A stretch of 64,000 nt of DNA from Anaerolineae bacterium (GTDB lineage Bacteria; Chloroflexota; Anaerolineae; Promineifilales; Promineifilaceae), in the NCBI GenBank assembly GCA_023382655.1, contig JAHDWK010000013.1, positions 124,001 through 188,000 of the forward strand. The letters are read 5' to 3'. Both the position numbers and the translations under genes were made by a program. Of the stretch, positions 7,543 through 16,365 are shown one piece after another. The notes beneath the pieces were generated by a model. That model was not told the DNA's origin. It saw only the letters and a list, made by a program, of their open reading frames with translations, and ran no database searches. Every line of letters starts with the position of its first letter. The stretch's first letter is position 1.

Positions 7543-9708
7543 ATGACCTATCAATTTGCCGAAATCAATGGGACACAGATTCATTACGAAGTGCGAGGTG
7601 AGGGTGCGGCCCGAAGTGGCTTAGGGTCGGCCGTCACCCTCATTCACGCCGGGGTTGCCAACCTGACCATGTGGGATGACCAGATGGAACTGTTGAGCAA
7701 AGAGTTCCGGGTGCTGCGCTATGATATGCGCGGTTGGGGGCAGACACCCCGGCCAGATGGAGACTTTCATCACCATGAGGATTTACGGGCGCTGTTGCAG
7801 CAGGTGGGGATTGAGAAAACAGTCATCATCGGCTGTTCTTTTGGCGGCAAAGTGGCGCTGGATTTTGCCCTGGCGCACCCGGAGATGGTCAGCGCCCTGA
7901 TGTTGGTGGGTGCGGCCTTAGGTGGGTATGAGTGGGCAGACGAATGGCTGGCTGCCCAAGACGAGACGGCGGAAGCTGCCGCCGCGCGGGGTGATCTGGC
8001 AGCGGCAGCCGAACTGGAAACACAAATCTGGTTTGATGGCCCTGGGCGCACACCCGATCAGGTAAACCTGGCCATCCGTAAACGCGCCTATGACCTCTCT
8101 TTGCATACATTGACGCTGCCAGAAGGAGGTGGGCGACCCTTGCCCATTGAGCCGCCGGCCATTGCCCGCCTCGCGGAAATCCAGGTTCCGGCGCGCATCA
8201 TCGTCGGACAGTATGATGTGGCCGATATTCAGGCCATCGGCAAAGTGCTGGAAACCAGGCTACCGCTGGCCGAAACTGTCACGATCATGCGGCATACGGC
8301 GCACCTGCCCAATATGGAACGGCCGTCCACCTTCAACAACCTGGCGCTGGATTTCCTGGAAAAAGTGGCCTGGCGCTCCACCATTTACGCCATCCTGCCC
8401 CACGAAACCGAGGCACGGCTATGGCTGCAAGCCAGCGAGCAAGGGTTTACGCTGCCGCACATGCTGGTGGCAGGCGGCATGTGGGATACGGAAGAGGCGG
8501 CTGTGCAACGGCCGTTACAGCGCCACTTTGGTGACAATGTGCAGGTTCTCTACCGCGCTCACTTTCAGGGTGATAAAGAGGCGAAAACGACGGAATCGGT
8601 GTTTGTGCTGGATAATGACGGGGTGACGGTGGCGGACGGTCGTGGGGTCAGCCTGGCGGAACTGCCCACCGTGCCCCTGGCGCAGCCCGCGCACCGGCCA
8701 ATTATGGCACGATGCCTGCGTGAATGGGAAACGGGCGATGTCTCGCCATTGCGCCCACCCTGGGCCAGACGCGGCTGGCACAGAGAGGTGGCGGGCTGGA
8801 TTGAAACAAAACTGGCGCGGGTGGGCTATCCACAGACCGGCCCATTGCAGCCGGTACGGCAATGGTCGCTCTCCTGTGTGCTGCGGGCGGACACGGCCGT
8901 TGGTCCCTTTTACTTCAAGACGGTGGCGGATTTGCCCCTGTTTGTGAACGAGGCCCGCACGGTCAGCAAACTGGCGCAGCTTTATCCGCGCCATGTGGTC
9001 ACGCCGCTGGCAGTTGACCGGGAGCGGGATTGGATGCTGCTGCCGGAACTGACGGAGATGGTAGGTTGGGGCGCGCCATTGGCGCAGCGGGAGGCGTTTT
9101 TGCAGCAGTTTGGGCGGTTGCAGGTCACGGCCGTAGCCCACGTAGATGAACTGTTAGACGCCGGCTGCCTGGATCGCCGCCTGCATTGGCTGGCAGCCCA
9201 AATTGAGCCGTTGATCACGGCCGAATTCGTGCAGCCTTATCTCACCACCGAAGAGCAGGCGCAGCTACAGGCGTCCATTCCTCGGCTGCAAACGTTGTGC
9301 CAGGAGTTGGCCGCCTTCGCCATTCCTGAAACGCTGGTGCATGGCGATTTGCACGGCGGTAATGTGGCTGTGCAGGGTGATGATTTCATCTATTTTGACT
9401 GGACGGATGCCTGCGTCAGCCACCCGTTTTTTGATATGTTGAACATTTTTATGGAGCGGGACACGGCCGTGCAAACCCAATTGCGCGACGCCTACCTGGC
9501 GCAGTGGACGGATGTTGCGCCGATGCCCCGGCTACTGGCGGCCTGGTCGTTGGCGGAAGTGTTAGGCGCGGTGCATCACGCCATCAGCTATTGGCAAATT
9601 GTGGCGCACCTGGAACCACACAGCCGGAACCAGCTTGAAACCTGGCTGCAATGGTGGCTGCGCCGTGTGTTGGCACTGGCAACCAAACTAGAGACCCAAG
9701 ACAAGTGA
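7543..9708 (+). CDS. Alpha/beta-hydrolase fused to an aminoglycoside-phosphotransferase-like kinase
   Basis: This is a 721-residue three-part protein. Residues about 1-270 are an alpha/beta-hydrolase with the nucleophile elbow GCSFGG and a late histidine in RHTAHLPN. Residues about 275-400 (starting STIYAILPHETEARLWL) are of unknown fold and include a Nudix-like stretch GGMWDTEEAA without a full Nudix box. Residues about 430-700 are a phosphotransferase (APH/ChoK type) with the catalytic loop VHGDLHGGNV and the metal-binding FDWTDA. The pairing suggests that one protein both hydrolyses and phosphorylates, or senses, a small molecule. I chose the ATG at 7543. An upstream in-frame TTG overlaps the GNAT gene and is less likely. 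Confidence 0.8.
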   Translation: MTYQFAEINGTQIHYEVRGEGAARSGLGSAVTLIHAGVANLTMWDDQMELLSKEFRVLRYDMRGWGQTPRPDGDFHHHEDLRALLQQVGIEKTVIIGCSFGGKVALDFALAHPEMVSALMLVGAALGGYEWADEWLAAQDETAEAAAARGDLAAAAELETQIWFDGPGRTPDQVNLAIRKRAYDLSLHTLTLPEGGGRPLPIEPPAIARLAEIQVPARIIVGQYDVADIQAIGKVLETRLPLAETVTIMRHTAHLPNMERPSTFNNLALDFLEKVAWRSTIYAILPHETEARLWLQASEQGFTLPHMLVAGGMWDTEEAAVQRPLQRHFGDNVQVLYRAHFQGDKEAKTTESVFVLDNDGVTVADGRGVSLAELPTVPLAQPAHRPIMARCLREWETGDVSPLRPPWARRGWHREVAGWIETKLARVGYPQTGPLQPVRQWSLSCVLRADTAVGPFYFKTVADLPLFVNEARTVSKLAQLYPRHVVTPLAVDRERDWMLLPELTEMVGWGAPLAQREAFLQQFGRLQVTAVAHVDELLDAGCLDRRLHWLAAQIEPLITAEFVQPYLTTEEQAQLQASIPRLQTLCQELAAFAIPETLVHGDLHGGNVAVQGDDFIYFDWTDACVSHPFFDMLNIFMERDTAVQTQLRDAYLAQWTDVAPMPRLLAAWSLAEVLGAVHHAISYWQIVAHLEPHSRNQLETWLQWWLRRVLALATKLETQDK

Positions 9709-9714
9709 AAATCT

Positions 9715-9749
9715 ACAGATTACACAGATAAAAAATCTGTGTAATCTGT
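9715..9749. repeat. Word-array hairpin (ACAGATTACACAGAT)
   Basis: A perfect 15-bp stem with an AAAAA loop, followed by another TAATCTGTG word, fills the gap between the fusion gene and the next gene. A related ATCCACAGATTCC hairpin lies at 19886-19939. Confidence 0.85.
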
Positions 9750-9782
9750 GTAATCTGTGGCTTATCCCCCAAAAGGTGAACG

Positions 9783-10130
9783 ATGGCGGTTAATACGAAG
9801 GGCAAGCGGAAGGTGAATGTGAAGGGACGGCCGTTTATTTGGTCGGTAGAGGGCAAAGAGACGCAGGTACCGGAAACGGGCGGCTTCGTAGACCCTACCC
9901 CGGCGCGGTACATTCACATCATCGCCACCAATAAAAAGTTCATGGTACATTACAAAATCCCCAACGAGGGCGATGCCTACGCCGAACTGCGTGTGGAAGG
10001 GGAACAGTTCCCCCGCCAGCCAGGAGCGAAGGTTGTGCAGGTTCCCCGCTGGAAAAACGACACCAAACCCTACCCCACCAATGACTTTGTGCGGCAGTTG
10101 ATTGGGTGGTGTATGAGTGGGGGGGATTAG
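9783..10130 (+). CDS. Hypothetical small beta-rich protein
   Basis: This is a 115-residue basic N-terminus protein that I do not recognise. It has alternating polar and aromatic stretches (RYIHIIATNKKFMVHYKIP, KVVQVPRWKND) suggesting a small beta-sheet domain, and no signal peptide or membrane segment. AGGTG seven bases before the ATG supports the start. It is the last gene before a convergent toxin-antitoxin pair. The stop is followed by tandem GAGATT words without a clear complementary arm. Confidence 0.6.
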   Translation: MAVNTKGKRKVNVKGRPFIWSVEGKETQVPETGGFVDPTPARYIHIIATNKKFMVHYKIPNEGDAYAELRVEGEQFPRQPGAKVVQVPRWKNDTKPYPTNDFVRQLIGWCMSGGD

Positions 10131-10163
10131 AGATTGGAGATTAGGAGATTGAGAGATTGGGAG
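10131..10163. repeat. GAGATTGG tandem words
   Basis: Five or so copies of GAGATTGG/GAGATTAG-type words lie in the short gap between convergent genes. They belong to the same family as the arrays near 23010, 46270, 58000 and 59330. No complementary arm was found here, so it is a one-armed array. Confidence 0.7.
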
Positions 10164-10164
10164 G

Positions 10165-10494
10165 TTAGTCGGGAATATCGAGGGCTACTTTTAGCGCCTC
10201 ATTCAATTCATCAATTTTTACTGACGATAAAACACCTATGAAATCGGTGAGAGCAGACTTGGGTAGACTCACAAGATCATCGCAATGGATGCTGCTGGGA
10301 TGTGTTAATCCTTCTTCAATATCAAGCGGGACTTGGGTGATCAGGCCATGATAAGAAGAATACACAGGCGCACATATAACTGTTGAATAGCCGGTAGCCA
10401 TTAATGCTTGGCGGCTAACGACAACAAAGACCCGGTATTTTTTAGGGTCACGCGATGTTGGTCTGGCTACACGGTACAGCTCGCCCCGTCTCAT
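10165..10494 (-). CDS. MazF/PemK-like toxin (TA pair 2)
   Basis: This 109-residue protein opens MRRGELYRVARPTSRDPKKY and continues RVFVVVSRQAL, the strand pattern of MazF/PemK endoribonucleases, with HPSSIHCDDLVSLPKS matching the family's conserved core after it. It overlaps the upstream antitoxin gene by four bases (ATGA), so the two are translationally coupled. It is convergent with the preceding hypothetical gene. It is a different lineage from the toxin at 4553. Confidence 0.82.
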   Translation of the reverse strand: MRRGELYRVARPTSRDPKKYRVFVVVSRQALMATGYSTVICAPVYSSYHGLITQVPLDIEEGLTHPSSIHCDDLVSLPKSALTDFIGVLSSVKIDELNEALKVALDIPD

Positions 10495-10721
10495 GGAATG
10501 ACCTGGTAACCAAGTACATCCTCGGCTTCAGCATTTAACTCGTCCAGATGCCGATTGATGATTTCAATATCGCGGGCATTTCTGTCGTTCCGCCTCATCT
10601 GAGCAATGGCCTTGCGTAAGGCATATTCAATGAATTCAGAACGATTTTTATAAGATGCAGACATGACATCAATGGTTTCTAATAAATCTTCGGATAGGGT
10701 GATAGAGGTTTTCACTTTCAT
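10491..10721 (-). CDS. Ribbon-helix-helix antitoxin (TA pair 2)
   Basis: This 76-residue protein starts MKVKTSITLSEDLLETIDVM, the beta-strand plus helix of CopG/MetJ-type ribbon-helix-helix proteins, followed by NRSEFIEYALRKAI and an acidic tail. Such antitoxins bind the toxin and repress their own operon. The ATG follows a TATGAT box by only six bases, and no ribosome binding site is visible, which suggests a leaderless transcript. It is divergent from rsgA. Confidence 0.82.
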   Translation of the reverse strand: MKVKTSITLSEDLLETIDVMSASYKNRSEFIEYALRKAIAQMRRNDRNARDIEIINRHLDELNAEAEDVLGYQVIP

Positions 10722-10727
10722 GCGCCC

Positions 10728-10733
10728 ATCATA
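10728..10733 (-). promoter_or_regulatory. -10 box giving a probable leaderless antitoxin mRNA
   Basis: On the minus strand TATGAT is followed by GGGCGC and then the antitoxin ATG. With normal spacing, transcription would start at or next to the A of ATG. The hybrid kinase gene has nearly the same arrangement (TATAAT, TGGCGC, ATG). Confidence 0.45.
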
Positions 10734-10771
10734 CTACCTTTATCCTACCTTTTCAAGTGGAGACAACGAAT

Positions 10772-11965
10772 TTGAAGAAGAAAGAGAAACGCAAAATTAA
10801 AGAGAAGCAGCAGGCCGTTCATCTGGCGGAGAAGGGGCGGAAGAAGGTGGTGCGGCACAACACGGCCGTGAACCAGGAAAAACACCGCCTCGACTGGCAG
10901 CCGCTGACACCGGACACCGATGGTCTTGTCGCCGACCGGCGCATTATGCCCCGCGACGAACAAGACCGGCGTGAGGCCAATGTGGCGGTGGTGCAGCAGG
11001 CGTTTGTGGCCGATTTTGACGACGGCCGTTGGCAAGAGCTGGCCGACGAGACCCCCTTCCTGCTAGGTAAGGTGATGGAAGTGAGCCGGGGTCTGTGCCG
11101 CGCCGAAGTGCAGGGTAAGGTCATCGTTTGCGACATTCGTGGCACGTTGATTGCCGAGGGCAGCGGTTTTACCAATGTGGTGGCGGTGAGCGACCGGGTG
11201 TTGGTGCGGCCGTTGGCCGATGATCGTGGCCTGGTGGAAGAGGTGCTGCCCCGACGCAGCGGTCTGGCCCGCGCCGACAGCTTCTACACGCACCTCAAAC
11301 AAATCATCGCCGCCAATGTGGACCAACTGCTCATCGTCGCTTCCTGGCGCGAGCCGCACATCTGGTTCCAACTGATTGACGAATACTTGATTGGCGCGGC
11401 GCGCAACAATTTGCAGGCCACCATTTGTGTGAACAAAGTTGATCTGGCGGCTAATCTGGCGGAAGTGGAAACGGCCGTCATTCCCTACGTGCAACTTGGA
11501 TATTCACTCCTCTACACCAGCGCCGTGACTGGTGAGGGGCTGGCGGCGCTGCGGGGCTACTTGCTGGGCAAGACCACCGTGTTGGCGGGGCTGTCTGGTG
11601 TGGGCAAATCGTCGTTGTTGACGGCCGTGGAACCCACCCTTGACTTGCGCACCCAGACCATCAGCCTGAAGCGGCAGGAAGGGCGGCACACCACTTCTCA
11701 GGCGATCATGCTGCCCTTTGCCGACGCCGGGTATGTGGTAGACACACCCGGCATCCGCGACATGGGGCTGATTGGCCTCGACCCGGATGAGTTGATCACC
11801 TATTATCCTGACCTGGCGGATGTGGTGGGGCAGTGCCGCTTTCATAACTGCACCCACGCCCATGAGCCGGGTTGCGCCATGAAAGAGGCGGTGGCGCACG
11901 GCCGTATCACCGACTGGCGGCACAAAAATTATGTCAAGCTGTATCAGAAGCTATTAGAAGGATAA
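10772..11965 (+). CDS. rsgA: Ribosome small-subunit biogenesis GTPase RsgA
   Basis: This is a circularly permuted GTPase that acts in maturation of the 30S subunit. An OB-fold (about residues 80-150) is followed by G4 NKVD, then G1 GLSGVGKSS, the T-rich switch GRHTTSQ and G3 DTPG, the permuted order typical of RsgA. The C-terminal zinc site is C-x4-C-x-H-x5-C in the stretch CRFHNCTHAHEPGC. The N-terminus carries about 70 extra residues, starting with a very basic KKKEKRKIKEKQ run that may touch rRNA. There is no suitable ATG. A TTG at 10772 has GGAGA eight bases upstream and is preferred over a GTG at 10757. It heads a plus-strand run of closely spaced genes. Confidence 0.93.
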   Translation: MKKKEKRKIKEKQQAVHLAEKGRKKVVRHNTAVNQEKHRLDWQPLTPDTDGLVADRRIMPRDEQDRREANVAVVQQAFVADFDDGRWQELADETPFLLGKVMEVSRGLCRAEVQGKVIVCDIRGTLIAEGSGFTNVVAVSDRVLVRPLADDRGLVEEVLPRRSGLARADSFYTHLKQIIAANVDQLLIVASWREPHIWFQLIDEYLIGAARNNLQATICVNKVDLAANLAEVETAVIPYVQLGYSLLYTSAVTGEGLAALRGYLLGKTTVLAGLSGVGKSSLLTAVEPTLDLRTQTISLKRQEGRHTTSQAIMLPFADAGYVVDTPGIRDMGLIGLDPDELITYYPDLADVVGQCRFHNCTHAHEPGCAMKEAVAHGRITDWRHKNYVKLYQKLLEG

Positions 11966-11969
11966 CTCG

Positions 11970-13073
11970 ATGAGACAAGCGATTGCCGAACTAAACAAAC
12001 AGCTACCAGCCTGGATGGACACGGCCGTCGTCCCTGGCCTTTCTTTAGCCATCATTCAGGCAGGCGAGATGGTTTGGGAGAATGGGTATGGCGTTGCCGA
12101 CATGAACACCAAAGAAGCGGTGACAACGGAAACGGTTTTTGAAGCTGCCTCTTTGACCAAACCGATGTTTGCTACGGCCGTGATGCAACTGGTAGAAGCC
12201 GGCGTATTTGACCTGGACACGCCACTTTTAACCTATCTGTCAGAAGCGGAGCGGCGAGCGGAACGATTATTCGACCAGGACGGAGATGTGGCCGAATTCC
12301 TGTTTGCTTTTGTGCCAAACGAACCACGCCTGCACCAACTAACGCTGCGCCACATCCTCAGCCATACACCCGGTTTTCGCAATTGGACAGATGCGGGTGA
12401 GCCGCTGCAATTTTTCTTTACGCCCGGCGCGCGCTTTTCCTACTCTGGTGACGGGTATAACCTCTTGCAAAAAATCGTAGCGCGGGTAACGGATCAGAAC
12501 CCGGTCGCCATGATGCGCGAGCGGTTATTGGAGCCATTGGGAATGATCCATAGTGGGCTAACCAGCCAGGAAGTTGCCCGGTTACCTATGGCGACTAAAC
12601 ATGACAAACAAGGCAAAACGGAGGCGCAATCTGAGTGGAAAACGATGTATGCTGCCGCCAGTTTACTGACCACAGCAGCGGATTACGGCCGTTTTCTCCT
12701 CTCCCTACTCAACCCACAGCCCACCAATCCCGCCTGTTTACGGCCCGGAACGATTGCCCACTTGTGGCAGCCCCAGGTGCAGGTTAACTGGAATGTGCCT
12801 CGGCGTGATGATTGGCCTCTGGCAGAACCGGAGCTTTTGCCAGATGTGGCCTGGGGATTAGGTTGGGGTCTACAAACGGGTGGCAACCGCCTGGCCTTCT
12901 GGCAATGGGGCGATAATGGCAGTTTCAAAGCCTTCACACTGGGTTTGCCGGATGAAGGAACGGCCGTTGTGATGCTGTCCAACAGTAAAAATGGCGATAC
13001 GCTGTGGCGGCCCATTATGCAGGTCTTATTTGGTGGCGACTATCCGGCATTGGATTGGCTGGAAAAAAGTTGA
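11970..13073 (+). CDS. Serine hydrolase of the beta-lactamase/PBP4* family
   Basis: This is a 367-residue protein of the class C beta-lactamase-like (COG1680) family. The catalytic SxxK is SLTK in EAASLTKPMF (near residue 61), the second motif is YSG within FSYSGDGYNLL (near 156) in place of YxN, and the C-terminal strand has WGDNGSFKAF. There is no signal peptide, so it is probably a cytoplasmic esterase or peptidase rather than a periplasmic beta-lactamase. It starts five bases after rsgA with AAGGA upstream. The substrate is unknown. Confidence 0.85.
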   Translation: MRQAIAELNKQLPAWMDTAVVPGLSLAIIQAGEMVWENGYGVADMNTKEAVTTETVFEAASLTKPMFATAVMQLVEAGVFDLDTPLLTYLSEAERRAERLFDQDGDVAEFLFAFVPNEPRLHQLTLRHILSHTPGFRNWTDAGEPLQFFFTPGARFSYSGDGYNLLQKIVARVTDQNPVAMMRERLLEPLGMIHSGLTSQEVARLPMATKHDKQGKTEAQSEWKTMYAAASLLTTAADYGRFLLSLLNPQPTNPACLRPGTIAHLWQPQVQVNWNVPRRDDWPLAEPELLPDVAWGLGWGLQTGGNRLAFWQWGDNGSFKAFTLGLPDEGTAVVMLSNSKNGDTLWRPIMQVLFGGDYPALDWLEKS

Positions 13074-13083
13074 GAAGGAATAA

Positions 13084-13899
13084 ATGCAACCAAAACCGAA
13101 GCATTTAGAGACGGCATATGCCGAGCAGTTCAAAGATGCGTCCGTCGTTCATGCCTATCACTGCCGCCCTCCATACCCAGACGCCATGTTTCCTTTTCTG
13201 GCAGAATTGGTCAAGGGAGAACCCAAAATTGTGCTGGACGTGGGCTGTGGGCTGGGGAATATCGCCCGACCGTTAAGCCGCTATGTGGACCGTGTGGATG
13301 GTGTTGATTTTTCCGAGCCGATGATCGCGCAAGGCAAACAATTACCGGACGGTGATGCTCCCAATCTCTATTGGATTTGCAGTCCCATTGAAAACGCAGC
13401 ACTGACGCCTCCCTATGGCTTGATTACCGCCGGACAAAGCCTGCACTGGTTTGATTGGCCGGTGGCGCTGCCCCGCTTTGCTGAACTACTGGTACCCGGT
13501 GGCTTTTTAGTGATCGTCAATCGCATCTTCAGGCAAACGGCCTGGAGTACCAAGCTACTGCAACTGATTGCCCAATTCAGCACAAACCGGGATTACCAAT
13601 CATATAACCTCTACGATGAACTGGGAAAGCGGCAGTTATTCAGCAAACAAGGCGAAAAGATGATCGAGCCGCAGACCTTCACACAAACGATAGACGATTA
13701 CATCGAGGCAATTCATTCCAGCAACGGGTTTTCACGGGATCGAATGCAGCCGGAAAAGGCACAAGCATTTGACGACGCTGTGCGAGAGTTGTTGTGGTCG
13801 TATGTGGGAGTGAAGCGGTTTGAAACGGCCGTGTCCACGCACATTGTCTGGGGTTTTCCACAACGGCTCACCCTATACAACAACGAGGTGTTGAGTTGA
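13084..13899 (+). CDS. Class I SAM-dependent methyltransferase
   Basis: This is a 271-residue methyltransferase: the SAM-binding motif I is VLDVGCGLGNIARPL, followed by the acidic end of strand 2 (VDGVDFSEPM) and LVPGGFLVIV after strand 5. It resembles the UbiE/type 11 group whose members modify small molecules. The C-terminal half (about 150-271) is specific and unassigned. It overlaps the next GNAT gene by four bases (TTGA), so it is translationally coupled to it. Confidence 0.85.
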   Translation: MQPKPKHLETAYAEQFKDASVVHAYHCRPPYPDAMFPFLAELVKGEPKIVLDVGCGLGNIARPLSRYVDRVDGVDFSEPMIAQGKQLPDGDAPNLYWICSPIENAALTPPYGLITAGQSLHWFDWPVALPRFAELLVPGGFLVIVNRIFRQTAWSTKLLQLIAQFSTNRDYQSYNLYDELGKRQLFSKQGEKMIEPQTFTQTIDDYIEAIHSSNGFSRDRMQPEKAQAFDDAVRELLWSYVGVKRFETAVSTHIVWGFPQRLTLYNNEVLS

Positions 13900-14756
13900 T
13901 CGAATTGAAACCAACCGAGTTTGAAGCTGCCCGCCCGTTGTTTCGGGAATTAGCGGAGATGCATTTGTTTGCCACGGCCGTGCTCCACCATGACCTGCCC
14001 GGACGTATCTATGTGGACGATGTGAACCGGCCCCGATCTGGTTTTATGTCAACAAAAGAGCTGCAATTTTTGGCCGGTGATCCCGATAATGACGTCTTCA
14101 ATGCCGCTTTGAAACAGATTTTCCAGGCGACCGTCTTCGTGGGTAATGCGCCAGAGGCCACACTGGAAGAAATTGACCTGACGTTTGTAGGCGATAGCTG
14201 GCTGCACCGGCTGGAAACGTTGTTTGGCGATTGGCGTTGGCCGCCCATCCCTGACCAGGCTTATCATTACTTGTGCCAGAAGCAGCGGCTAAACTGGCGG
14301 GAAATGGTTCCGGCGGGTTATGTGGTACGGCCGTTAGACACGGCCGTGAGTACCAACCAACCAGCCGATGCCTACGAGTTTGAAGTGAAACCACTGGCCG
14401 ATTTTGGGGAACGGGATTTTGGCTTTTGTGCGCTGTGGGATGGCGAAGCTGCTTCGGGGCGTGTTGTATGTGTGTGCAGCACCGACGTCATCAGCGGTGC
14501 GGCCTGCGAAATCGGCATCGAAACCCACCCGGATCATATGCGCAAAAGGTTGGCCACTGTTGTGGCCGCGGCTACGGTAGAATATGCGCTGGCGCACGGT
14601 TTCCGTGACATCTGGTGGATTTGCGCCGATGATAACCACGCCTCCATCGGTACGGCCGAAAAGGTAGGGTTTGAAAAGCAGTTTGAGAGCAAAGGGTACT
14701 TTTTTATTCTGGACGAAGAAAAACATAAAAGTCAGGTGACAGATGAACGTAGATAA
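13896..14756 (+). CDS. GNAT-family acetyltransferase with N-terminal extension
   Basis: This is a 286-residue protein. The C-terminal half (about 150-280) is a GNAT fold of the GNA1/zwittermicin-resistance-like type: IGIETHPDHMRKRLATVVAA is the acetyl-CoA loop and ASIGTAEKVGFEK the last strand. The N-terminal 140 residues are a separate GNAT-like or unknown domain. The start is TTG, overlapping the methyltransferase stop by four bases. The end overlaps the next gene by 14 bases. The substrate is unknown. Confidence 0.78.
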   Translation: MIELKPTEFEAARPLFRELAEMHLFATAVLHHDLPGRIYVDDVNRPRSGFMSTKELQFLAGDPDNDVFNAALKQIFQATVFVGNAPEATLEEIDLTFVGDSWLHRLETLFGDWRWPPIPDQAYHYLCQKQRLNWREMVPAGYVVRPLDTAVSTNQPADAYEFEVKPLADFGERDFGFCALWDGEAASGRVVCVCSTDVISGAACEIGIETHPDHMRKRLATVVAAATVEYALAHGFRDIWWICADDNHASIGTAEKVGFEKQFESKGYFFILDEEKHKSQVTDERR

Positions 14757-15537
14757 AATTCTCGCTTTATACGATGAACAAGAGCGGCGGGGTGGCCTTC
14801 ATCCTTCCTACCAACGCGAGGAAACGCCGGAGGTGGTGCGGCAGGTGAGCCATGATCGGTCACGACTCAGTTTTGTCATTTACAGCAAGTTGAACGAAGC
14901 TAATGCTGACCGGGTGATTGCCGAACAAATCGCCCGCTTTCAGGATTGGGGCGGCTATGGGTTTGAGTGGAAGACGTATGACCACGACACGCCGCCGGAT
15001 TTGAAGGAGCGGCTGACGGCGCATGGCCTGGAAGGAGATGAGACGGAAGGGCTGCTGGTGCTGGACCTGACCGATTGCCCGCCGGTTTATTTGCAGCCGG
15101 TGACGGCCGATGTACGCCGGATTACTATTGAACAGGTGCGGGATGTGACGGCCGTGTTAGCCGAAGTGTATGACGATAATTATGATTGGCTGGAAAAACA
15201 GCTCCGGCAAAATCTGGCCGATCAACCTGATTTTTGGGGCATTTATGTGGCTTATGTGGACAACAAGCCGGCCTGTGCCGCCTGGATAAACTACCCCATT
15301 AACAGCCAGTTTGCCGGACTGTGGGGCGGTTCCACGTTGGCAGAGTACCGGAATAGGGGGTTGTATACGGCCGTGGTCGCCGCCCGCGCTCAGGAAGCAA
15401 TCCAGCGTGGCTACCGCTTCCTCATGGTAGATGCCAGCGATATGAGCCGCCCTATCTTATTGAAACGGGGCTTCAAACTGCTGACATACACCACGCCGTA
15501 CACCTGGAAGAATCCTGATTTCAGAAGTGAGCAGTAA
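14743..15537 (+). CDS. GNAT-family N-acetyltransferase
   Basis: This is a 264-residue protein with a C-terminal GNAT domain (about 125-255): GGSTLAEYRNRGLYTAVVAA is the acetyl-CoA loop and MSRPILLKRGFKLL the end strand. The N-terminal part is a diverged GNAT-like module. It overlaps the upstream GNAT gene by 14 bases. The last residues RSEQ and the stop are encoded by a GTGAGCAGT word array that continues downstream, so the original C-terminus may have been replaced. Confidence 0.82.
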   Translation: MNVDKILALYDEQERRGGLHPSYQREETPEVVRQVSHDRSRLSFVIYSKLNEANADRVIAEQIARFQDWGGYGFEWKTYDHDTPPDLKERLTAHGLEGDETEGLLVLDLTDCPPVYLQPVTADVRRITIEQVRDVTAVLAEVYDDNYDWLEKQLRQNLADQPDFWGIYVAYVDNKPACAAWINYPINSQFAGLWGGSTLAEYRNRGLYTAVVAARAQEAIQRGYRFLMVDASDMSRPILLKRGFKLLTYTTPYTWKNPDFRSEQ

Positions 15538-15550
15538 GTGGTGAGCAGAG
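15525..15550 (+). repeat. GTGAGCAGT word array at gene end
   Basis: Three imperfect copies of GTGAGCAGTAAGTG-like words straddle the stop codon of the GNAT gene. The same word occurs inside the ABC transporter gene near 1893 and at 49093-49150. Confidence 0.7.
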
Positions 15551-15606
15551 GATACGGTGGCTGGGTACAGGCAACCTGTCACCAGATACCATTTTAAGGA
15601 CAAAGG

Positions 15607-16365
15607 ATGATAAATCACGACAATCTGGCAGATTATCAAGAGCCGTATCTATATGACCTGGAGAATCAGGAAACAGGAGAGGCGGGAGCATTTTATCTGG
15701 CGCTGGCGCAAAAGACCGGTGGGCCAGTATTGGATTTGGGCTGTGGCACAGGCCGGTTTACTATCCCGATTGCCCAGGCCGGAGTTGACATAACCGGACT
15801 GGACATTGTGCCGGGTATGCTGGCACGTGCACAAACAAAGGCCAGTGGATTGGCTATTCAATGGGTGGAGGCTGATGCGCGGAATTTTCAGCTGAGCCGA
15901 CAATTTAGCTTAATTTTTGAGAGCGGAGCTATGTTTCAACACCTGCTGACGCGGGCAGATGCCGAGGCGATGCTGGCCTGTGTGCGGGCACATCTGGCGG
16001 TGAACGGCGGTTTCGCCATCACCGTTCCCTTCCCCAAACCAGCCCAGATGGAGCCAGAGTTGGAGGAGAAGGAGTGGTTCCGCTATGAGACGGGCGACGG
16101 CCGTACCATTTGCGTCTCCGGTACCAGTTATTATGATGCGGTGAACCAGATTTACCATGAGACGGCCGTGCGCCGTTGGGAAGATGCGCAAGGCCGGACA
16201 GTGGAACGCATCGCGCCGCTGGCCCTGCGTCGCTATTTCCCGCAGGAGTTGGAAAGCCTGCTGCATTACAACGGCTTCACGGTGGTGGCGCGCTACGGCG
16301 ATTGGGACTCCAACCCGCTAACAGCCGAAAGCCCCATGCTCCTTATCATTTGCCACCTTAGCTGA
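15607..16365 (+). CDS. Class I SAM-dependent methyltransferase
   Basis: This is a 252-residue methyltransferase with motif I VLDLGCGTGRFTIPIAQAG and the acidic residue of motif II in ITGLDIVPGM. The lid and substrate part is unassigned. AAGGACAAAGG lies just before the ATG. It is the third methyltransferase-type gene within this enzyme run if the one at 17752 is included. The stop overlaps the convergent F-domain gene by eight bases. Confidence 0.85.
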   Translation: MINHDNLADYQEPYLYDLENQETGEAGAFYLALAQKTGGPVLDLGCGTGRFTIPIAQAGVDITGLDIVPGMLARAQTKASGLAIQWVEADARNFQLSRQFSLIFESGAMFQHLLTRADAEAMLACVRAHLAVNGGFAITVPFPKPAQMEPELEEKEWFRYETGDGRTICVSGTSYYDAVNQIYHETAVRRWEDAQGRTVERIAPLALRRYFPQELESLLHYNGFTVVARYGDWDSNPLTAESPMLLIICHLS

